Origin: Flavobacteriales bacterium
Lineage (GTDB): Bacteria; Bacteroidota; Bacteroidia; Flavobacteriales_F; PHOS-HE28
DNA: 64,000 nt
Direction of reading: 5' to 3'
NCBI GenBank assembly: GCA_019638115.1
Contig: JAHBUK010000001.1
Span: forward strand, 310,001-374,000
Positions within the stretch are counted from its first letter, which is position 1. Each line of letters opens with the position of its first letter. A program made the translations under genes and the position numbers. Positions 44,065 to 52,431 of the stretch are shown here, in pieces. The notes beneath the pieces were generated by a model. That model was not told where the DNA came from and did no database searches. It saw only the letters and a program-made list of their open reading frames with translations.

Positions 44065-44091
44065 CTACTTCACTAAGTACATCACCTCTTT
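44065..44091 (-). pseudogene. Short third copy of the 3' end of pdhB
   Basis: On the minus strand the 27 bp read KEVMYLVK and a stop, exactly the end of pdhB, with synonymous changes only (27 of 30 bases equal to the copy at 44495). Upstream it loses similarity. It is the outermost of three nested pdhB tails and sits just before the promoter of a small antitoxin-like gene. Confidence 0.65.
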
Positions 44092-44096
44092 CATGA

Positions 44097-44104
44097 TAAC
44101 TTTG
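44097..44104 (+). promoter_or_regulatory. -7 promoter element (TAACTTTG) of the small antitoxin-like gene
   Basis: An exact TAnnTTTG match 7 nt before ATG 44112, giving an almost leaderless transcript. Confidence 0.5.
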
Positions 44105-44111
44105 TTGGACC

Positions 44112-44330
44112 ATGAAACTCGTGATCGACGTCAAGGACAATAAGGCTGAACTCTTGCTTGAGTTCCTCAAGACCCTTTCCTATGTAAAGGTGAAGGCTGT
44201 GCCCGCTGAGGAAAGCGATGAGAAGGCAGCGATCATCGCCAGCGTGAAGCAGGCCGTGGAGGAAATGAAGCTGGTGAAGGCGGGGAAGCTGAAGGGGCGT
44301 GACGCTATTGAGGTGCTGAACGAACTTTAG
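44112..44330 (+). CDS. Small antitoxin-like protein (orphan)
   Basis: 72 residues. MKLVIDVKDNKAELLLEFLK and the ending LVKAGKLKGRDAIEVLNEL match the look of small antitoxins that precede RelE/ParE-type toxins in Bacteroidota. No toxin gene follows: 165 bp later the pdhB tail copy begins. If the assignment is right, this is an orphan antitoxin. It is cargo between two tail copies of pdhB (44065 and 44495). Confidence 0.6.
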   Translation: MKLVIDVKDNKAELLLEFLKTLSYVKVKAVPAEESDEKAAIIASVKQAVEEMKLVKAGKLKGRDAIEVLNEL

Positions 44331-44494
44331 CTCACGGGTCTGCCGGTTGGAACCTACGGATTGAGGGGTGGTTCCTGATGTTGGATGTTGCGGTGGCGTG
44401 TCGGTCACGCAGGGCGCTTATCAACATCCGACTTGCAGTAGGTGTGCAGTTGGGTACAACCCATAACCCGCAGGGTCCAACTTCCACCCCCCAA

Positions 44495-44645
44495 CTACTT
44501 CACCAAGTACATCACCTCCTTCACCGCCTTTACCGTGCGCGCCACACTGGGCAACGAAGCATCGATCAGGTTCGGGGTGAAAGGCAGCGGGGTATCCGCT
44601 TGGCATACGCGCAGCGCGGGTGCATCGAGGTGCTCGAAGGCATCC
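44495..44645 (-). pseudogene. Second copy of the 3' end of pdhB
   Basis: The 151 bp align gap-free with the end of pdhB (46041-46191). The copies differ at 14 positions but in only two amino acids (Val to Ala, Asp to Glu) over about 50 codons including the stop. Such a pattern comes from a functional diverged gene, not from decay in place. It lies 24 bp beyond the stop of the FISUMP gene (44670) that separates it from pdhB itself. Confidence 0.9.
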
Positions 44646-44669
44646 GGCTAAGCCGATCGGACGAGGGTG

Positions 44670-45992
44670 TCAATCCTGCACACAGCGGATGCAGTACCCG
44701 CTCCTTTTGTAATAACCGTAGTGGCCGATACCCGCATTGACGGAGCTCAGCCTGCGGTAGCGCGCATAATTAGGCGTGTCGTGTTCCGACGAACTCCACC
44801 AGTAGCCGTAGTCGCCAAGATTATAGAACGTCCCTTCCGAGAAACCGTCACGGGCGCCAGCAGGAAGACCCGAAAAGCCGCTTTCGTTCGTGGCTCCAGC
44901 GTTGGGAGCGTTCCACGCGGAGGTGGTCTTCATCATGCCACCCACGTTCTGGATCTCGCCACGCACGCCAGGGCTGTTCAATTCATTCGCAGGCACACCC
45001 AAGGCGCTCTCCAACTGTTGCCACTCGGCATCCGTGGGCACATGCCATCCGAGGGGACACACTCCGCGTGGATCCACGGCAGTGAACCAGTTATAGAGCT
45101 TGCCATGGATGGTCCCGTTGCTGGCGTTGTTCTCGTAATTGCACCATGCCCCGGTGTTCAAGTTCCTCCACTCCGTGTTGCCCGTCACGTTGGGTATCGA
45201 ACTGCCGTCGCTGTATCTCGTAGTGCGCAGGTTGCCACCCATCCAGCACTGATCGCCGATGCGCACAACCGGGTACATGTTGCCATCGAAATCCGTTACG
45301 GTAGGTGCCTCCGGGCAGGTGGCTCCCCAAAAGGCGAACGTGCGGGTGGTTGAAGTTGTGGGCGTGTGCTGGATCACCCCGCTGAACATGGCCGTATCGT
45401 TGGATGCATAGCCGATATAGCGCAACACATCGCCCGGCTGCCAGGTGAACAATGCTCGGCCTGCTTTGGGCGCCTCGGCCGCACCAAGGTGGATCAGCGA
45501 CCCGCTTGCGCTGCCAGTTCCTTCCATGGCCACCATGCGCAAGTTTCTATGCTGGCCGTTCTGTTCCACGCTTACGATGTGCAGGCCCGGCATACCGCTG
45601 CTGTAGCGGAAACGATGCTGCCCAGGAGCTGCTTCCACCCGAAGCTGAGAGGTCGTGCGTCCAGTAGCGTCATACACCGTCAGGCGCATTTCGCCGCCGG
45701 TGGAAACCACCAAAAGCTCCGTGTTACTGCCGAAGGGGTTCGGCATGCTACGGATATGCGAAGCGTTATCGCCGTGGTCCAGAAAGCCAGTTGAGAAGTC
45801 CAGCACAAGCTGGTTGTCCGGAAAGTAGATGGTGGTATCACCGCTTCCCGTCAGGTTCTCCACCTGAATGCTGTCCAAGGGTATCGGATCTCCTTGCAAG
45901 GTGCCCTCGAAAGTGATGACGATGCCTTGTGCCCACATCGTGGCGGGCAACAGGCTGGCCAATGCCAGGGGCAAGTATCGAAGACGGGGCAT
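44670..45992 (-). CDS. Secreted FISUMP-domain protein
   Basis: 440 residues with a signal peptide (LRYLPLALASLLPATMWAQ). Residues about 100-180 (SMPNPFGSNTELLVVSTGGE, GLHIVSVEQNGQHRNLRMV) resemble a T9SS sorting domain, here in the middle, not at the end. The C-terminal 210 residues are the Fibrobacter-major-paralog (FISUMP) domain: VRIGDQCWMGGNLRTTRY, TEWRNLNTGAWCNYENN, PRGVCPLGWHVPTDAEWQQL, YWWSSSEHDTPNYARY. Function is unknown, probably surface-located. The gene fills the gap between pdhB and its second tail copy. Confidence 0.85.
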   Translation of the reverse strand: MPRLRYLPLALASLLPATMWAQGIVITFEGTLQGDPIPLDSIQVENLTGSGDTTIYFPDNQLVLDFSTGFLDHGDNASHIRSMPNPFGSNTELLVVSTGGEMRLTVYDATGRTTSQLRVEAAPGQHRFRYSSGMPGLHIVSVEQNGQHRNLRMVAMEGTGSASGSLIHLGAAEAPKAGRALFTWQPGDVLRYIGYASNDTAMFSGVIQHTPTTSTTRTFAFWGATCPEAPTVTDFDGNMYPVVRIGDQCWMGGNLRTTRYSDGSSIPNVTGNTEWRNLNTGAWCNYENNASNGTIHGKLYNWFTAVDPRGVCPLGWHVPTDAEWQQLESALGVPANELNSPGVRGEIQNVGGMMKTTSAWNAPNAGATNESGFSGLPAGARDGFSEGTFYNLGDYGYWWSSSEHDTPNYARYRRLSSVNAGIGHYGYYKRSGYCIRCVQD

Positions 45993-46040
45993 GGTCTACC
46001 GAAGTGGTTCAGGCCGCGAGGCACTATGGAGTAACAATAC

Positions 46041-47024
46041 CTACTTCACCAGATACATCACCTCCTTCACCGCCTTCACCGTGCGCGCAACGCTGGGTAG
46101 TGAAGCATCGATCAGGTTCGGAGTGAAGGGCAGCGGCGTATCCGCTTGGCATACGCGCAGCACGGGCGCATCGAGGTGGTCGAAGGCATCCTTCTGTGCA
46201 CGGAAGGCGATCTCGCTGGCAATGCTTCCCAGCGGCCAGTTCTCGTCCACCACCACCAGGCGGTTGGTCTTGCGCACGCTTTCCAGGATGGTCGCGTGGT
46301 CCATGGGGCGGATGGTGCGCAGGTCGATCACCTCGGCATCGATGCCCTCCTTGGCCAGCTCTTCGGCCGCGCCCAGGGCCACTTTCATCATCTTCCCGAA
46401 GGACACGATGGTGACGTCCTTGCCAGCACGCTTGATGTCGGCCTTGCCGATGGGCAGCAGGTACTCGCCATCGGGGATCTCGCCCTTGTCGCCGTACATC
46501 TTCTCGCTCTCCATGAAAAGCACCGGGTCATTGTCGCGGATGGCGGCTTTCAGCAGGCCCTTGGCATCGTAAGGCGTGCTTACGGTGATCACCTTCAGGC
46601 CGGGGATGTTGGCGTACATGGCCTCGAAGCTTTGGCTGTGCGTGGCTGCGAGCTGGCCTGCGCTGCCGTTGCCACCGCGGAACACGATGGGCACATGATA
46701 CTGGCCACCGCTCATCTGCAGCATCTTGGCCGCGTGGTTGATGATCTGGTCGGCCGCGAGGATGGCGAAGTTCCAGGTCATGTATTCCACGATCGGGCGC
46801 AGACCGTTCATGGCGGCACCCACAGCGATGCCCGTGAAGCCAAGCTCGGCGATCGGCGTGTCGATAACTCGCTTCGGCCCGAATTCGGCCAGCATGCCCT
46901 TGCTCACCTTGTAGGCTCCGTCGTATTCGGCCACCTCCTCACCCATGAGGAACACGTTGGGGTCACGGCGCATTTCTTCGCTCATGGCCTCGTTGAGGGC
47001 CTCACGGAACTGTACGGTACGCAT
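46041..47024 (-). CDS. pdhB: Pyruvate dehydrogenase E1 component, beta subunit
   Basis: 327 residues from Met 47024 (MRTVQFREALNEAMSEEMRR). Thiamine-diphosphate site residues include FLMGEEVAEYDGAYKVSKGM, IDTPIAELGFTGIAVGAAMN and YMTWNFAILAADQI, and the C-terminal domain has TIVSFGKMM, DLRTIRPMD and VVVDENWPLGSIASEIA. With the alpha subunit (not in the window) it decarboxylates pyruvate for acetyl-CoA. Its 3' end is duplicated twice downstream. Promoter: TACCTTTG 27 nt upstream. Confidence 0.95.
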   Translation of the reverse strand: MRTVQFREALNEAMSEEMRRDPNVFLMGEEVAEYDGAYKVSKGMLAEFGPKRVIDTPIAELGFTGIAVGAAMNGLRPIVEYMTWNFAILAADQIINHAAKMLQMSGGQYHVPIVFRGGNGSAGQLAATHSQSFEAMYANIPGLKVITVSTPYDAKGLLKAAIRDNDPVLFMESEKMYGDKGEIPDGEYLLPIGKADIKRAGKDVTIVSFGKMMKVALGAAEELAKEGIDAEVIDLRTIRPMDHATILESVRKTNRLVVVDENWPLGSIASEIAFRAQKDAFDHLDAPVLRVCQADTPLPFTPNLIDASLPSVARTVKAVKEVMYLVK

Positions 47025-47051
47025 GCTAAGCTGGCTTTTATTCAGAGGGGC

Positions 47052-47059
47052 CAAAGGTA
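47052..47059 (-). promoter_or_regulatory. -7 promoter element (TACCTTTG) of pdhB
   Basis: Exact TAnnTTTG match on the minus strand, 27 nt from the ATG at 47024; divergent from etfB, which may use TAACTTCG at 47104-47111. Confidence 0.55.
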
Positions 47060-47170
47060 TGTTCCTCGTCCATCACGGACATCCGCATTTCCTCCTGAGC
47101 ATCTAACTTCGCGGCCCCCGATGGAAACCGGACCCGAACAACGGAAGCAGACCATCGTTCTCTATCGACC

Positions 47171-47914
47171 ATGAAGATCCTCGTCCTTCTCAGCCAAGTG
47201 CCCGACACCACGGCACGCATCGCTTTCACCAACGAGAACACGCAGTACGACGCCAACGGTGTCACCTTCATCGTGAACCCCTACGATGAGTGGTACGCCT
47301 TGGTGCGCGCATTGGAACTGAAGGAAGCCGCCGGCGCTGGCAGCGTGGTCACCATCACCGTGGGTGGTGCCGATACGGATGCCACCATCCGCAAAGGTCT
47401 GGCCATTGGTGCAGATGAGGCCGTGCGCGTGGATGCCCAGCCCACCGACGCCATGCAGGTGGCCCAGCAAATCGCTGCCTACGCGGCCGACAAAGGCTTC
47501 GACCTGATCCTGGCCGGCAAGGAGACCATCGACCACAACGGTGGTCAAGTGGGCGCCATGGTGGCCGAACTGCTGGACATGCCATACGTGCCCCTCGCCA
47601 GCAAGCTGGATGTTGCTGGCACCACCGCCACCGTGGAGCGCGATGTGCCCGGCGGCGTGGAAGTGTTGGAAGTAGCCCTTCCCCTGGTGATCGGATCGAG
47701 CAAAGGCATGGCCGAGCAGCGCATCCCCAATATGCGTGGCATCATGGCCGCCCGCACCAAACCCCTGAACGTGGTGCCCGCCGCCGCCGTGGACGAGGTA
47801 GCCAAGACCGTGAAATTTGAGCTACCACCCGCCAAAGGCGCCGTGAAGATGATCCCTGCCGAGGAGGCCGGGAAGCTCATCGAGCTGCTCCACACCGAAG
47901 CCAAAGTCATTTAG
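47171..47914 (+). CDS. etfB: Electron transfer flavoprotein, beta subunit
   Basis: 247 residues starting MKILVLLSQVPDTTARIAF. The signature NPYDEWYALVRALELKEAAG, TIRKGLAIGADEAVRVD, LILAGKETIDHNGGQVGAM and the C-terminal VALPLVIGSSKGMAEQRIPN, RGIMAARTKPL are present. With EtfA it accepts electrons from acyl-CoA and other dehydrogenases and passes them to the quinone pool. etfA follows 104 bp later, with a repeat-like spacer between. Confidence 0.96.
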   Translation: MKILVLLSQVPDTTARIAFTNENTQYDANGVTFIVNPYDEWYALVRALELKEAAGAGSVVTITVGGADTDATIRKGLAIGADEAVRVDAQPTDAMQVAQQIAAYAADKGFDLILAGKETIDHNGGQVGAMVAELLDMPYVPLASKLDVAGTTATVERDVPGGVEVLEVALPLVIGSSKGMAEQRIPNMRGIMAARTKPLNVVPAAAVDEVAKTVKFELPPAKGAVKMIPAEEAGKLIELLHTEAKVI

Positions 47915-48000
47915 GTTGAGAGTTGGATGTTGAACGATGTTGAGGGTTGACCTCCTCCATCGATCGACCGGCCAACGTGCAACACTCAACCATTTCAACT
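47915..48000. repeat. Word repeat with inverted arms between etfB and etfA
   Basis: After the etfB stop a run of drifting words (GTTGAGAG, TTGGATG, TTGAACG, GTTGAGGG) is followed by a 25-nt middle and then the same words in inverse form (CAACACTCAACC, TTTCAACTCCC). It can fold as a long imperfect hairpin inside the etfBA transcript. Confidence 0.6.
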
Positions 48001-48018
48001 CCCAATCTGCCATTGACT

Positions 48019-48954
48019 ATGAGCACCATCGTATTCATCGACACCCGCGGAGAGAAGCTCCCAAAAGCCGCACAGGAGGCCGTTACTTACGCCAGCCAAT
48101 TGGGCGGCAACGTTACTGCCGTGACCTTCGGCGATGCCCAGGGCCTTGAAAGCCTGGGTGCCCAAGGCGCCGCCAAAGTGATCGTGGCCCGCGGCGTAAA
48201 GACCGTCGATGGCCAGCAGCTCACCAAGTTGGTGTGCGACATCGCCCAAAAGGAGAACGCCACCACCATTGTGTGCGTGAACGACGCCACCGGTAAGGCC
48301 GTGGCACCACGCGTGGCTGCTCGCCTGAAGGCTGGACACGTGGCCGGCGTGCTGGGCCTGCCCGAGGGTGACACCTTCAAGCGCAACGTGTTCAGCGGCA
48401 AGGCTCGCGCCCAAGTGCAGGTGAGCAGTGCCGTGAAGGTGCTGAGCATCACGCCCAACTCGCTGGCCATCGCCAACAACGGCGGTAGCGCTGCTGTGGA
48501 AGAGTATAGCGGCGACCTCGGCGCAGCACGCATCACCGTGAAGGAGGTGCGCAAGGCCGGTAGTGGCATCCCCTTGCCCGAGGCCGAGCGCGTGGTAAGC
48601 GCAGGCCGCGGTTTGAAAGGACCCGAGAACTGGGGTGGCGTGGAGGAACTCGCCACCTTGCTCAACGCCGCCACGGCCTGCAGCCGTCCGGTGGCCGACA
48701 TGCACTGGCGCCCGCACCACGAGCACGTGGGACAGACCGGCGTGGCCATCCGCCCCAACCTCTACATCGCCATCGGCATCAGCGGTGCCATCCAACACCT
48801 GGCTGGTGTCAACCAGAGCAAGGTGATCTGCGTGATCAACAACGATCCCGAGGCCCCCTTCTTCAAGGCCGCCGACTATGGCATCGTGGGCGATGCCTTC
48901 GAGGTGATCCCCAAGTTGGTGGAAGCCGCGAAGAAGCTGAACGCCGAGCGGTAG
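48019..48954 (+). CDS. etfA: Electron transfer flavoprotein, alpha subunit
   Basis: 311 residues from ATG 48019 (MSTIVFIDTRGEKLPKAAQE). The FAD-binding C-terminal domain is complete: ISVSGRGLKGPENW-like VVSAGRGLKGPENWGGVEEL, DMHWRPHHEHVGQTGVAI, YIAIGISGAIQHLAGVNQS, VINNDPEAPFFKAADYGIV. It partners EtfB. It is followed by an unrelated KilA-N gene. Confidence 0.96.
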   Translation: MSTIVFIDTRGEKLPKAAQEAVTYASQLGGNVTAVTFGDAQGLESLGAQGAAKVIVARGVKTVDGQQLTKLVCDIAQKENATTIVCVNDATGKAVAPRVAARLKAGHVAGVLGLPEGDTFKRNVFSGKARAQVQVSSAVKVLSITPNSLAIANNGGSAAVEEYSGDLGAARITVKEVRKAGSGIPLPEAERVVSAGRGLKGPENWGGVEELATLLNAATACSRPVADMHWRPHHEHVGQTGVAIRPNLYIAIGISGAIQHLAGVNQSKVICVINNDPEAPFFKAADYGIVGDAFEVIPKLVEAAKKLNAER

Positions 48955-49064
48955 TGGAGACGGACTCTGTCGCCCGCTTCCGCGCGTTGGTCCGCGTCTT
49001 CCGCACTATATTGTCCTAACCGCTTTGACGCAGATCTTGTCACAGCGGGTGAAGGAGAATAGCC

Positions 49065-49955
49065 ATGGGCCGAACATTGCAAGTCGAAGACAAGCTTATC
49101 CGTCTGGTCACGGTAAGCGAACAGGACTACATCTCCTTGACGGACATGGCCCGCGACCAAAGTGGCGACCTGGTCAAGGCTTGGCTGCGTAACAAGAGCA
49201 CCTTAGAGTTCCTCGCTGTATGGGAGACCCTCAGCAACCCCGATTTTAATTCGGTCGAATTCGACCGAATTAGATTGGAGGCCGGGTCCAACCGCTTCAC
49301 CATCAGTGTGAAGGAGTGGGTGGCGAAGACCGGGGCTACAGGTGTCATCGCAAAGACCGGCCGTTATGGAGGAACTTACGCCCACAAGGACATCGCCCTG
49401 GAATTCGCCGCGTGGATAAGCCCGGTGTTCCGGCTCTACTTGGTCAAGGAGTTCGAGCGCTTGAAGGCACAGGAGGGAAGCAGGTACAATTTGGAGTGGA
49501 ATGTGCGACGGGTGCTCACGAAGATCAATTACAAGGCACACACCGATTCCATCAAGGAGTACATCATTCCACGGCTGAGCATCACCAAGGACCGCGAGAA
49601 GTATGTGTATGCCGATGAGGCCGATATATTGAACCTCGCGCTGTTCGGTTGTACTGCTGCCGACTGGCGCCAAGTCAATCCGCAGGCGGCGAAGGAAGGC
49701 AGGAATATCCGTGACATCGCAAGCATCAACGAACTCACTGTATTGGCCAACATGGAAACGCTCAACGCCAGCTACATCGAGGAAGGCCATGAAAAGCACG
49801 ACCGCCTGCTGCGCTTGCACGAATACGCCCGCAAGCAATTGACCCGGCTCGATGGCGAGGACTTCATCAGGTCGCTGAAGCAGGAGACGGGGTCTACTCA
49901 ACAGCGCATTACGAAGAGGCTGGACGCCCCAGAAGGTCCATCTTTCGAGGATTAA
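49065..49955 (+). CDS. KilA-N domain protein
   Basis: 296 residues. The KilA-N region is at about 15-125 (YISLTDMARDQSGDLVKAWL, WVAKTGATGVIAKTGRYGGT, YAHKDIALEFAAWISPVFRL). The rest is helical (WNVRRVLTKINYKAHTDSIK, EGRNIRDIASINELTVLANM). KilA-N domains bind DNA and are typical of phages and mobile DNA; this stand-alone form occurs in many genomes and its role is unknown. A Met at 49065 is the only good start. It sits between etfA and the bifunctional nuclease. Confidence 0.85.
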   Translation: MGRTLQVEDKLIRLVTVSEQDYISLTDMARDQSGDLVKAWLRNKSTLEFLAVWETLSNPDFNSVEFDRIRLEAGSNRFTISVKEWVAKTGATGVIAKTGRYGGTYAHKDIALEFAAWISPVFRLYLVKEFERLKAQEGSRYNLEWNVRRVLTKINYKAHTDSIKEYIIPRLSITKDREKYVYADEADILNLALFGCTAADWRQVNPQAAKEGRNIRDIASINELTVLANMETLNASYIEEGHEKHDRLLRLHEYARKQLTRLDGEDFIRSLKQETGSTQQRITKRLDAPEGPSFED

Positions 49956-50099
49956 GGTTGGGCATCGGTTGTTGCGTTATTGGAGCTTTCACTCCAACTC
50001 CATTTGATTCACTTGCAACAGGGGTAGACCAATAACAGACAACCGCCCTTCGGACAATTCCACCCCGAACCCCTATCTTCACGGCCCGCCAGACACAGC

Positions 50100-50687
50100 A
50101 TGGAGAAGGTCGAGCTGCGCTTCCTGCGCATTACGTACAGCCACACGCACGCAGGGGCCTATGCCCTGATCCTCACCGAGACGGAAGGGGATCGCAGGCT
50201 GCCCATCATCATCGGCGGGGTGGAGGCCCAGGCCATCGCCATCCAGGTGGAGAACATCAAACCCGCCCGGCCGCTCACCCACGACCTCTTCAAGCACCTC
50301 GCGGATACGCTGGACATCCAGCTTAAGGAGGTGATCATCAACGATCTGGTGGAAGGGATCTTCCACGCCAAGCTCGTGTTGGAGCAAGCGGGGCGCGAGG
50401 TGGAGATCGATGCCCGCAGCAGCGATGCCATCGCACTGGCCCTGCGTTTCGAATGTCCAATCTTCACCTACGAGTTCATTCTGGGGGCCGCTGGCCTGAA
50501 GGTGGAGGAGGGCGAAGAGAACGAGGGCGGCGAGGAAAGCAGTACCCCGAGGCTGGAGAAGAAACCCAGTTCCGCAGCGTCCTTGGATGAACTGCGTGTG
50601 ATGCTGGAGGAAGCCTTGGACAACGAGGATTACGAACGCGCCTCCAAGCTGCGCGACGAGATCAAGCGAAGGGAGGGGACGAATTGA
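50100..50687 (+). CDS. Bifunctional nuclease-domain protein with UvrB/C motif
   Basis: 195 residues. The first 140 are the bifunctional nuclease domain (PF02577/DUF151): LPIIIGGVEAQAIAIQVENI, RPLTHDLFKHLADTL, IDARSSDAIALALRFECPIF. A low-complexity acidic linker (EEGEENEGGEESS) leads to a UvrB/UvrC-like helix pair (LDELRVMLEEALDNEDYERA, SKLRDEIKRRE). This architecture is common in Bacteroidota; role unknown. TATCTTCA (50074) lies 18 nt before the start. Confidence 0.88.
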   Translation: MEKVELRFLRITYSHTHAGAYALILTETEGDRRLPIIIGGVEAQAIAIQVENIKPARPLTHDLFKHLADTLDIQLKEVIINDLVEGIFHAKLVLEQAGREVEIDARSSDAIALALRFECPIFTYEFILGAAGLKVEEGEENEGGEESSTPRLEKKPSSAASLDELRVMLEEALDNEDYERASKLRDEIKRREGTN

Positions 50688-50692
50688 GTCCA

Positions 50693-50730
50693 ACAGGCGT
50701 CTCGCCTGTCGAGCCCGCCCACTGGCGGGC
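50693..50730 (+). repeat. Two hairpins after the bifunctional nuclease gene
   Basis: ACAGGCG/CGCCTGT with a 3-nt loop (50693-50709) and GCCCGCC/GGCGGGC with a 4-nt loop (50713-50730) follow 6 bp after the stop. No T-run follows; they may end transcription, protect the mRNA, or be REP elements. Confidence 0.6.
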
Positions 50731-50822
50731 AGTGCATCATACACAGTATCGTACTACTTCCTATGGCTTCCCCTTGCCGAATAGGAACTTGCTACCGACC
50801 TTGCCGCTCCAGCCGATCGACC

Positions 50823-52211
50823 ATGTCATCCAAAGTAGCTCTACGTGCCCTGCTCAGTGCGTTCGTCGTTCTGCCACTATCCGCCATGGCACAAGGCGGC
50901 ACACCACTGCCCTTGACCGGCCCCGGTGTGGAGAGCATCCTGCGCGGCGTGCTGGGCATGGGTAGCATCGTGGCCATTGCCTGGCTCTTCAGCGCAAAGC
51001 GGAAAAATGTGGACTGGCGCGTGGTAGGCATCGGCCTGCTCTTCCAGTTGGTCATTGCGCTCGGCATCCTTTACGTTCCTGCGGTGCAATCCATGTTCGA
51101 GTTCGTGGGCAAGCTCTTCGTGAAGGTGCTGGATTTCACCCGGATCGGCAGCGAGTTCCTCTTCCGTGGCTTGATGGACACGGAGAGCTTCGGCTTCATC
51201 TTCGCGTTGCAGATCCTTCCGACCATCATCTTCTTCAGCGCGCTCACCAGCGTACTGTTCTACTTAGGTGTGATCCAGAAAGTGGTGTACGCCTTGGCCT
51301 GGGCGCTGAACAAGACGATGCGCTTGAGCGGTGCCGAAAGCCTGAGCACCGCAGGCAACATCTTCCTGGGCCAGACCGAAGCGCCGCTGATGGTGAAGGC
51401 CTACCTGGACAAGATGAACCGCTCGGAGATCTTCCTGGTGATGACCGCCGGCATGGCCACGGTGGCCGGTGGTGTGCTCGCCGCCTACGTGGGTTTCCTC
51501 GGTGGCAATGACCCCGTGCTGAAGCTCTTCTTCGCCAAGCACCTGCTTACCGCCAGCGTAATGGCCGCACCCGGTGCCGTGGTGGTGGCCAAGATCCTGT
51601 ACCCGCAGACCGAGCCCATCGACCAGCGCATGGAGGTGAGCCAGGAAGTGGTAGGCAGCAATTTCCTCGATGCCATGGCCAAAGGCACCACCGAAGGCCT
51701 GAAGCTGGCCGTGAACGTGGGCGCCATGCTGCTGGTGTTCTTCGCCTTCATCGCCCTGTTCAACTTCGTGTTCATCAAGATCGGCGACCGCTCCGGCATC
51801 AACCCCTGGATCGCGGAGATCAGCAAAGGCAACTTCAAGGGTTTGTCGCTGGAGTTCATCCTGGGCTACCTCTTCGCCCCGCTCATGTGGCTGATCGGCG
51901 TGGCCGGCGAGGACATCACACTCACCGGCAGGCTCGTGGGCGAAAAGATCATAGCCAGTGAATTCGTGGGCTATGAAAGTCTCGCCAGCCTGAAAGCAGA
52001 AGGCGCTTTCACTTACCAGCGCAGCATCGTGATGGCCACGTACATGCTCTGCGGCTTCGCCAACTTCGCCAGCATCGGCATCCAGATCGGGGGCATCGGT
52101 TCACTGGCCCCGAGCAAGCGCGAGTGGTTGAGCGAGATGGGCTTCCGGGCACTGCTCGGCGGAACGCTGGCGTCGTTGCTCAGTGCCACGATCGTGGGGA
52201 TGTTGGTGTGA
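50823..52211 (+). CDS. Concentrative nucleoside transporter (CNT/NupC family)
   Basis: 462 residues from ATG 50823 (MSSKVALRALLSAFVVLPLSA, signal-like). The frame is open 60 bp upstream. The CNT motifs are GNIFLGQTEAPLMVKAYLDK, VMTAGMATVAGGVLAAYVGF, and NFASIGIQIGGIGSLAPSKR at the end; about ten membrane segments are seen. It imports nucleosides with H+ or Na+. It fits the purine/pyrimidine salvage genes elsewhere in the window. Confidence 0.93.
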   Translation: MSSKVALRALLSAFVVLPLSAMAQGGTPLPLTGPGVESILRGVLGMGSIVAIAWLFSAKRKNVDWRVVGIGLLFQLVIALGILYVPAVQSMFEFVGKLFVKVLDFTRIGSEFLFRGLMDTESFGFIFALQILPTIIFFSALTSVLFYLGVIQKVVYALAWALNKTMRLSGAESLSTAGNIFLGQTEAPLMVKAYLDKMNRSEIFLVMTAGMATVAGGVLAAYVGFLGGNDPVLKLFFAKHLLTASVMAAPGAVVVAKILYPQTEPIDQRMEVSQEVVGSNFLDAMAKGTTEGLKLAVNVGAMLLVFFAFIALFNFVFIKIGDRSGINPWIAEISKGNFKGLSLEFILGYLFAPLMWLIGVAGEDITLTGRLVGEKIIASEFVGYESLASLKAEGAFTYQRSIVMATYMLCGFANFASIGIQIGGIGSLAPSKREWLSEMGFRALLGGTLASLLSATIVGMLV

Positions 52212-52216
52212 GGGGC

Positions 52217-52380
52217 GGTTGTCTGTTGATAGTTGTCAGTTGTTCGTGCTGGCGCTCCGGGCTCGGCGGTAGGCTGAAAGCTGTGTGGGTTGAACTGCCA
52301 ATGCCACAGTGCGCAACCGCTGGCACCCAAGCAGCAACGCCCCCTGGCCCCCGGACAACTCACAACCGACCACGGACAAC
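52217..52380. repeat. Word repeat with inverted arms after the transporter gene
   Basis: GTTGTCTGTTGATAGTTGTC and CAGTTGTTCG start 6 bp after the stop; the inverse words (CGGACAACTCACAACC, CACGGACAAC) return at 52352-52380. About 100 nt with internal small hairpins lie between. A relative of these words is present inside the symporter gene at 63390. Confidence 0.55.
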
Positions 52381-52418
52381 CCTTCCCCAAAAAGCACAAG
52401 GCCCTCCACCACGCGGCC

Positions 52419-52426
52419 TACCTTAG
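52419..52426 (+). promoter_or_regulatory. -7-like element (TACCTTAG), 5 nt before the CLC start
   Basis: TACCTTAG then CCGCC then ATG 52432. The same spacing is seen before ade, the TlpA-like gene and the PIG-L gene. Confidence 0.45.
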
Positions 52427-52431
52427 CCGCC

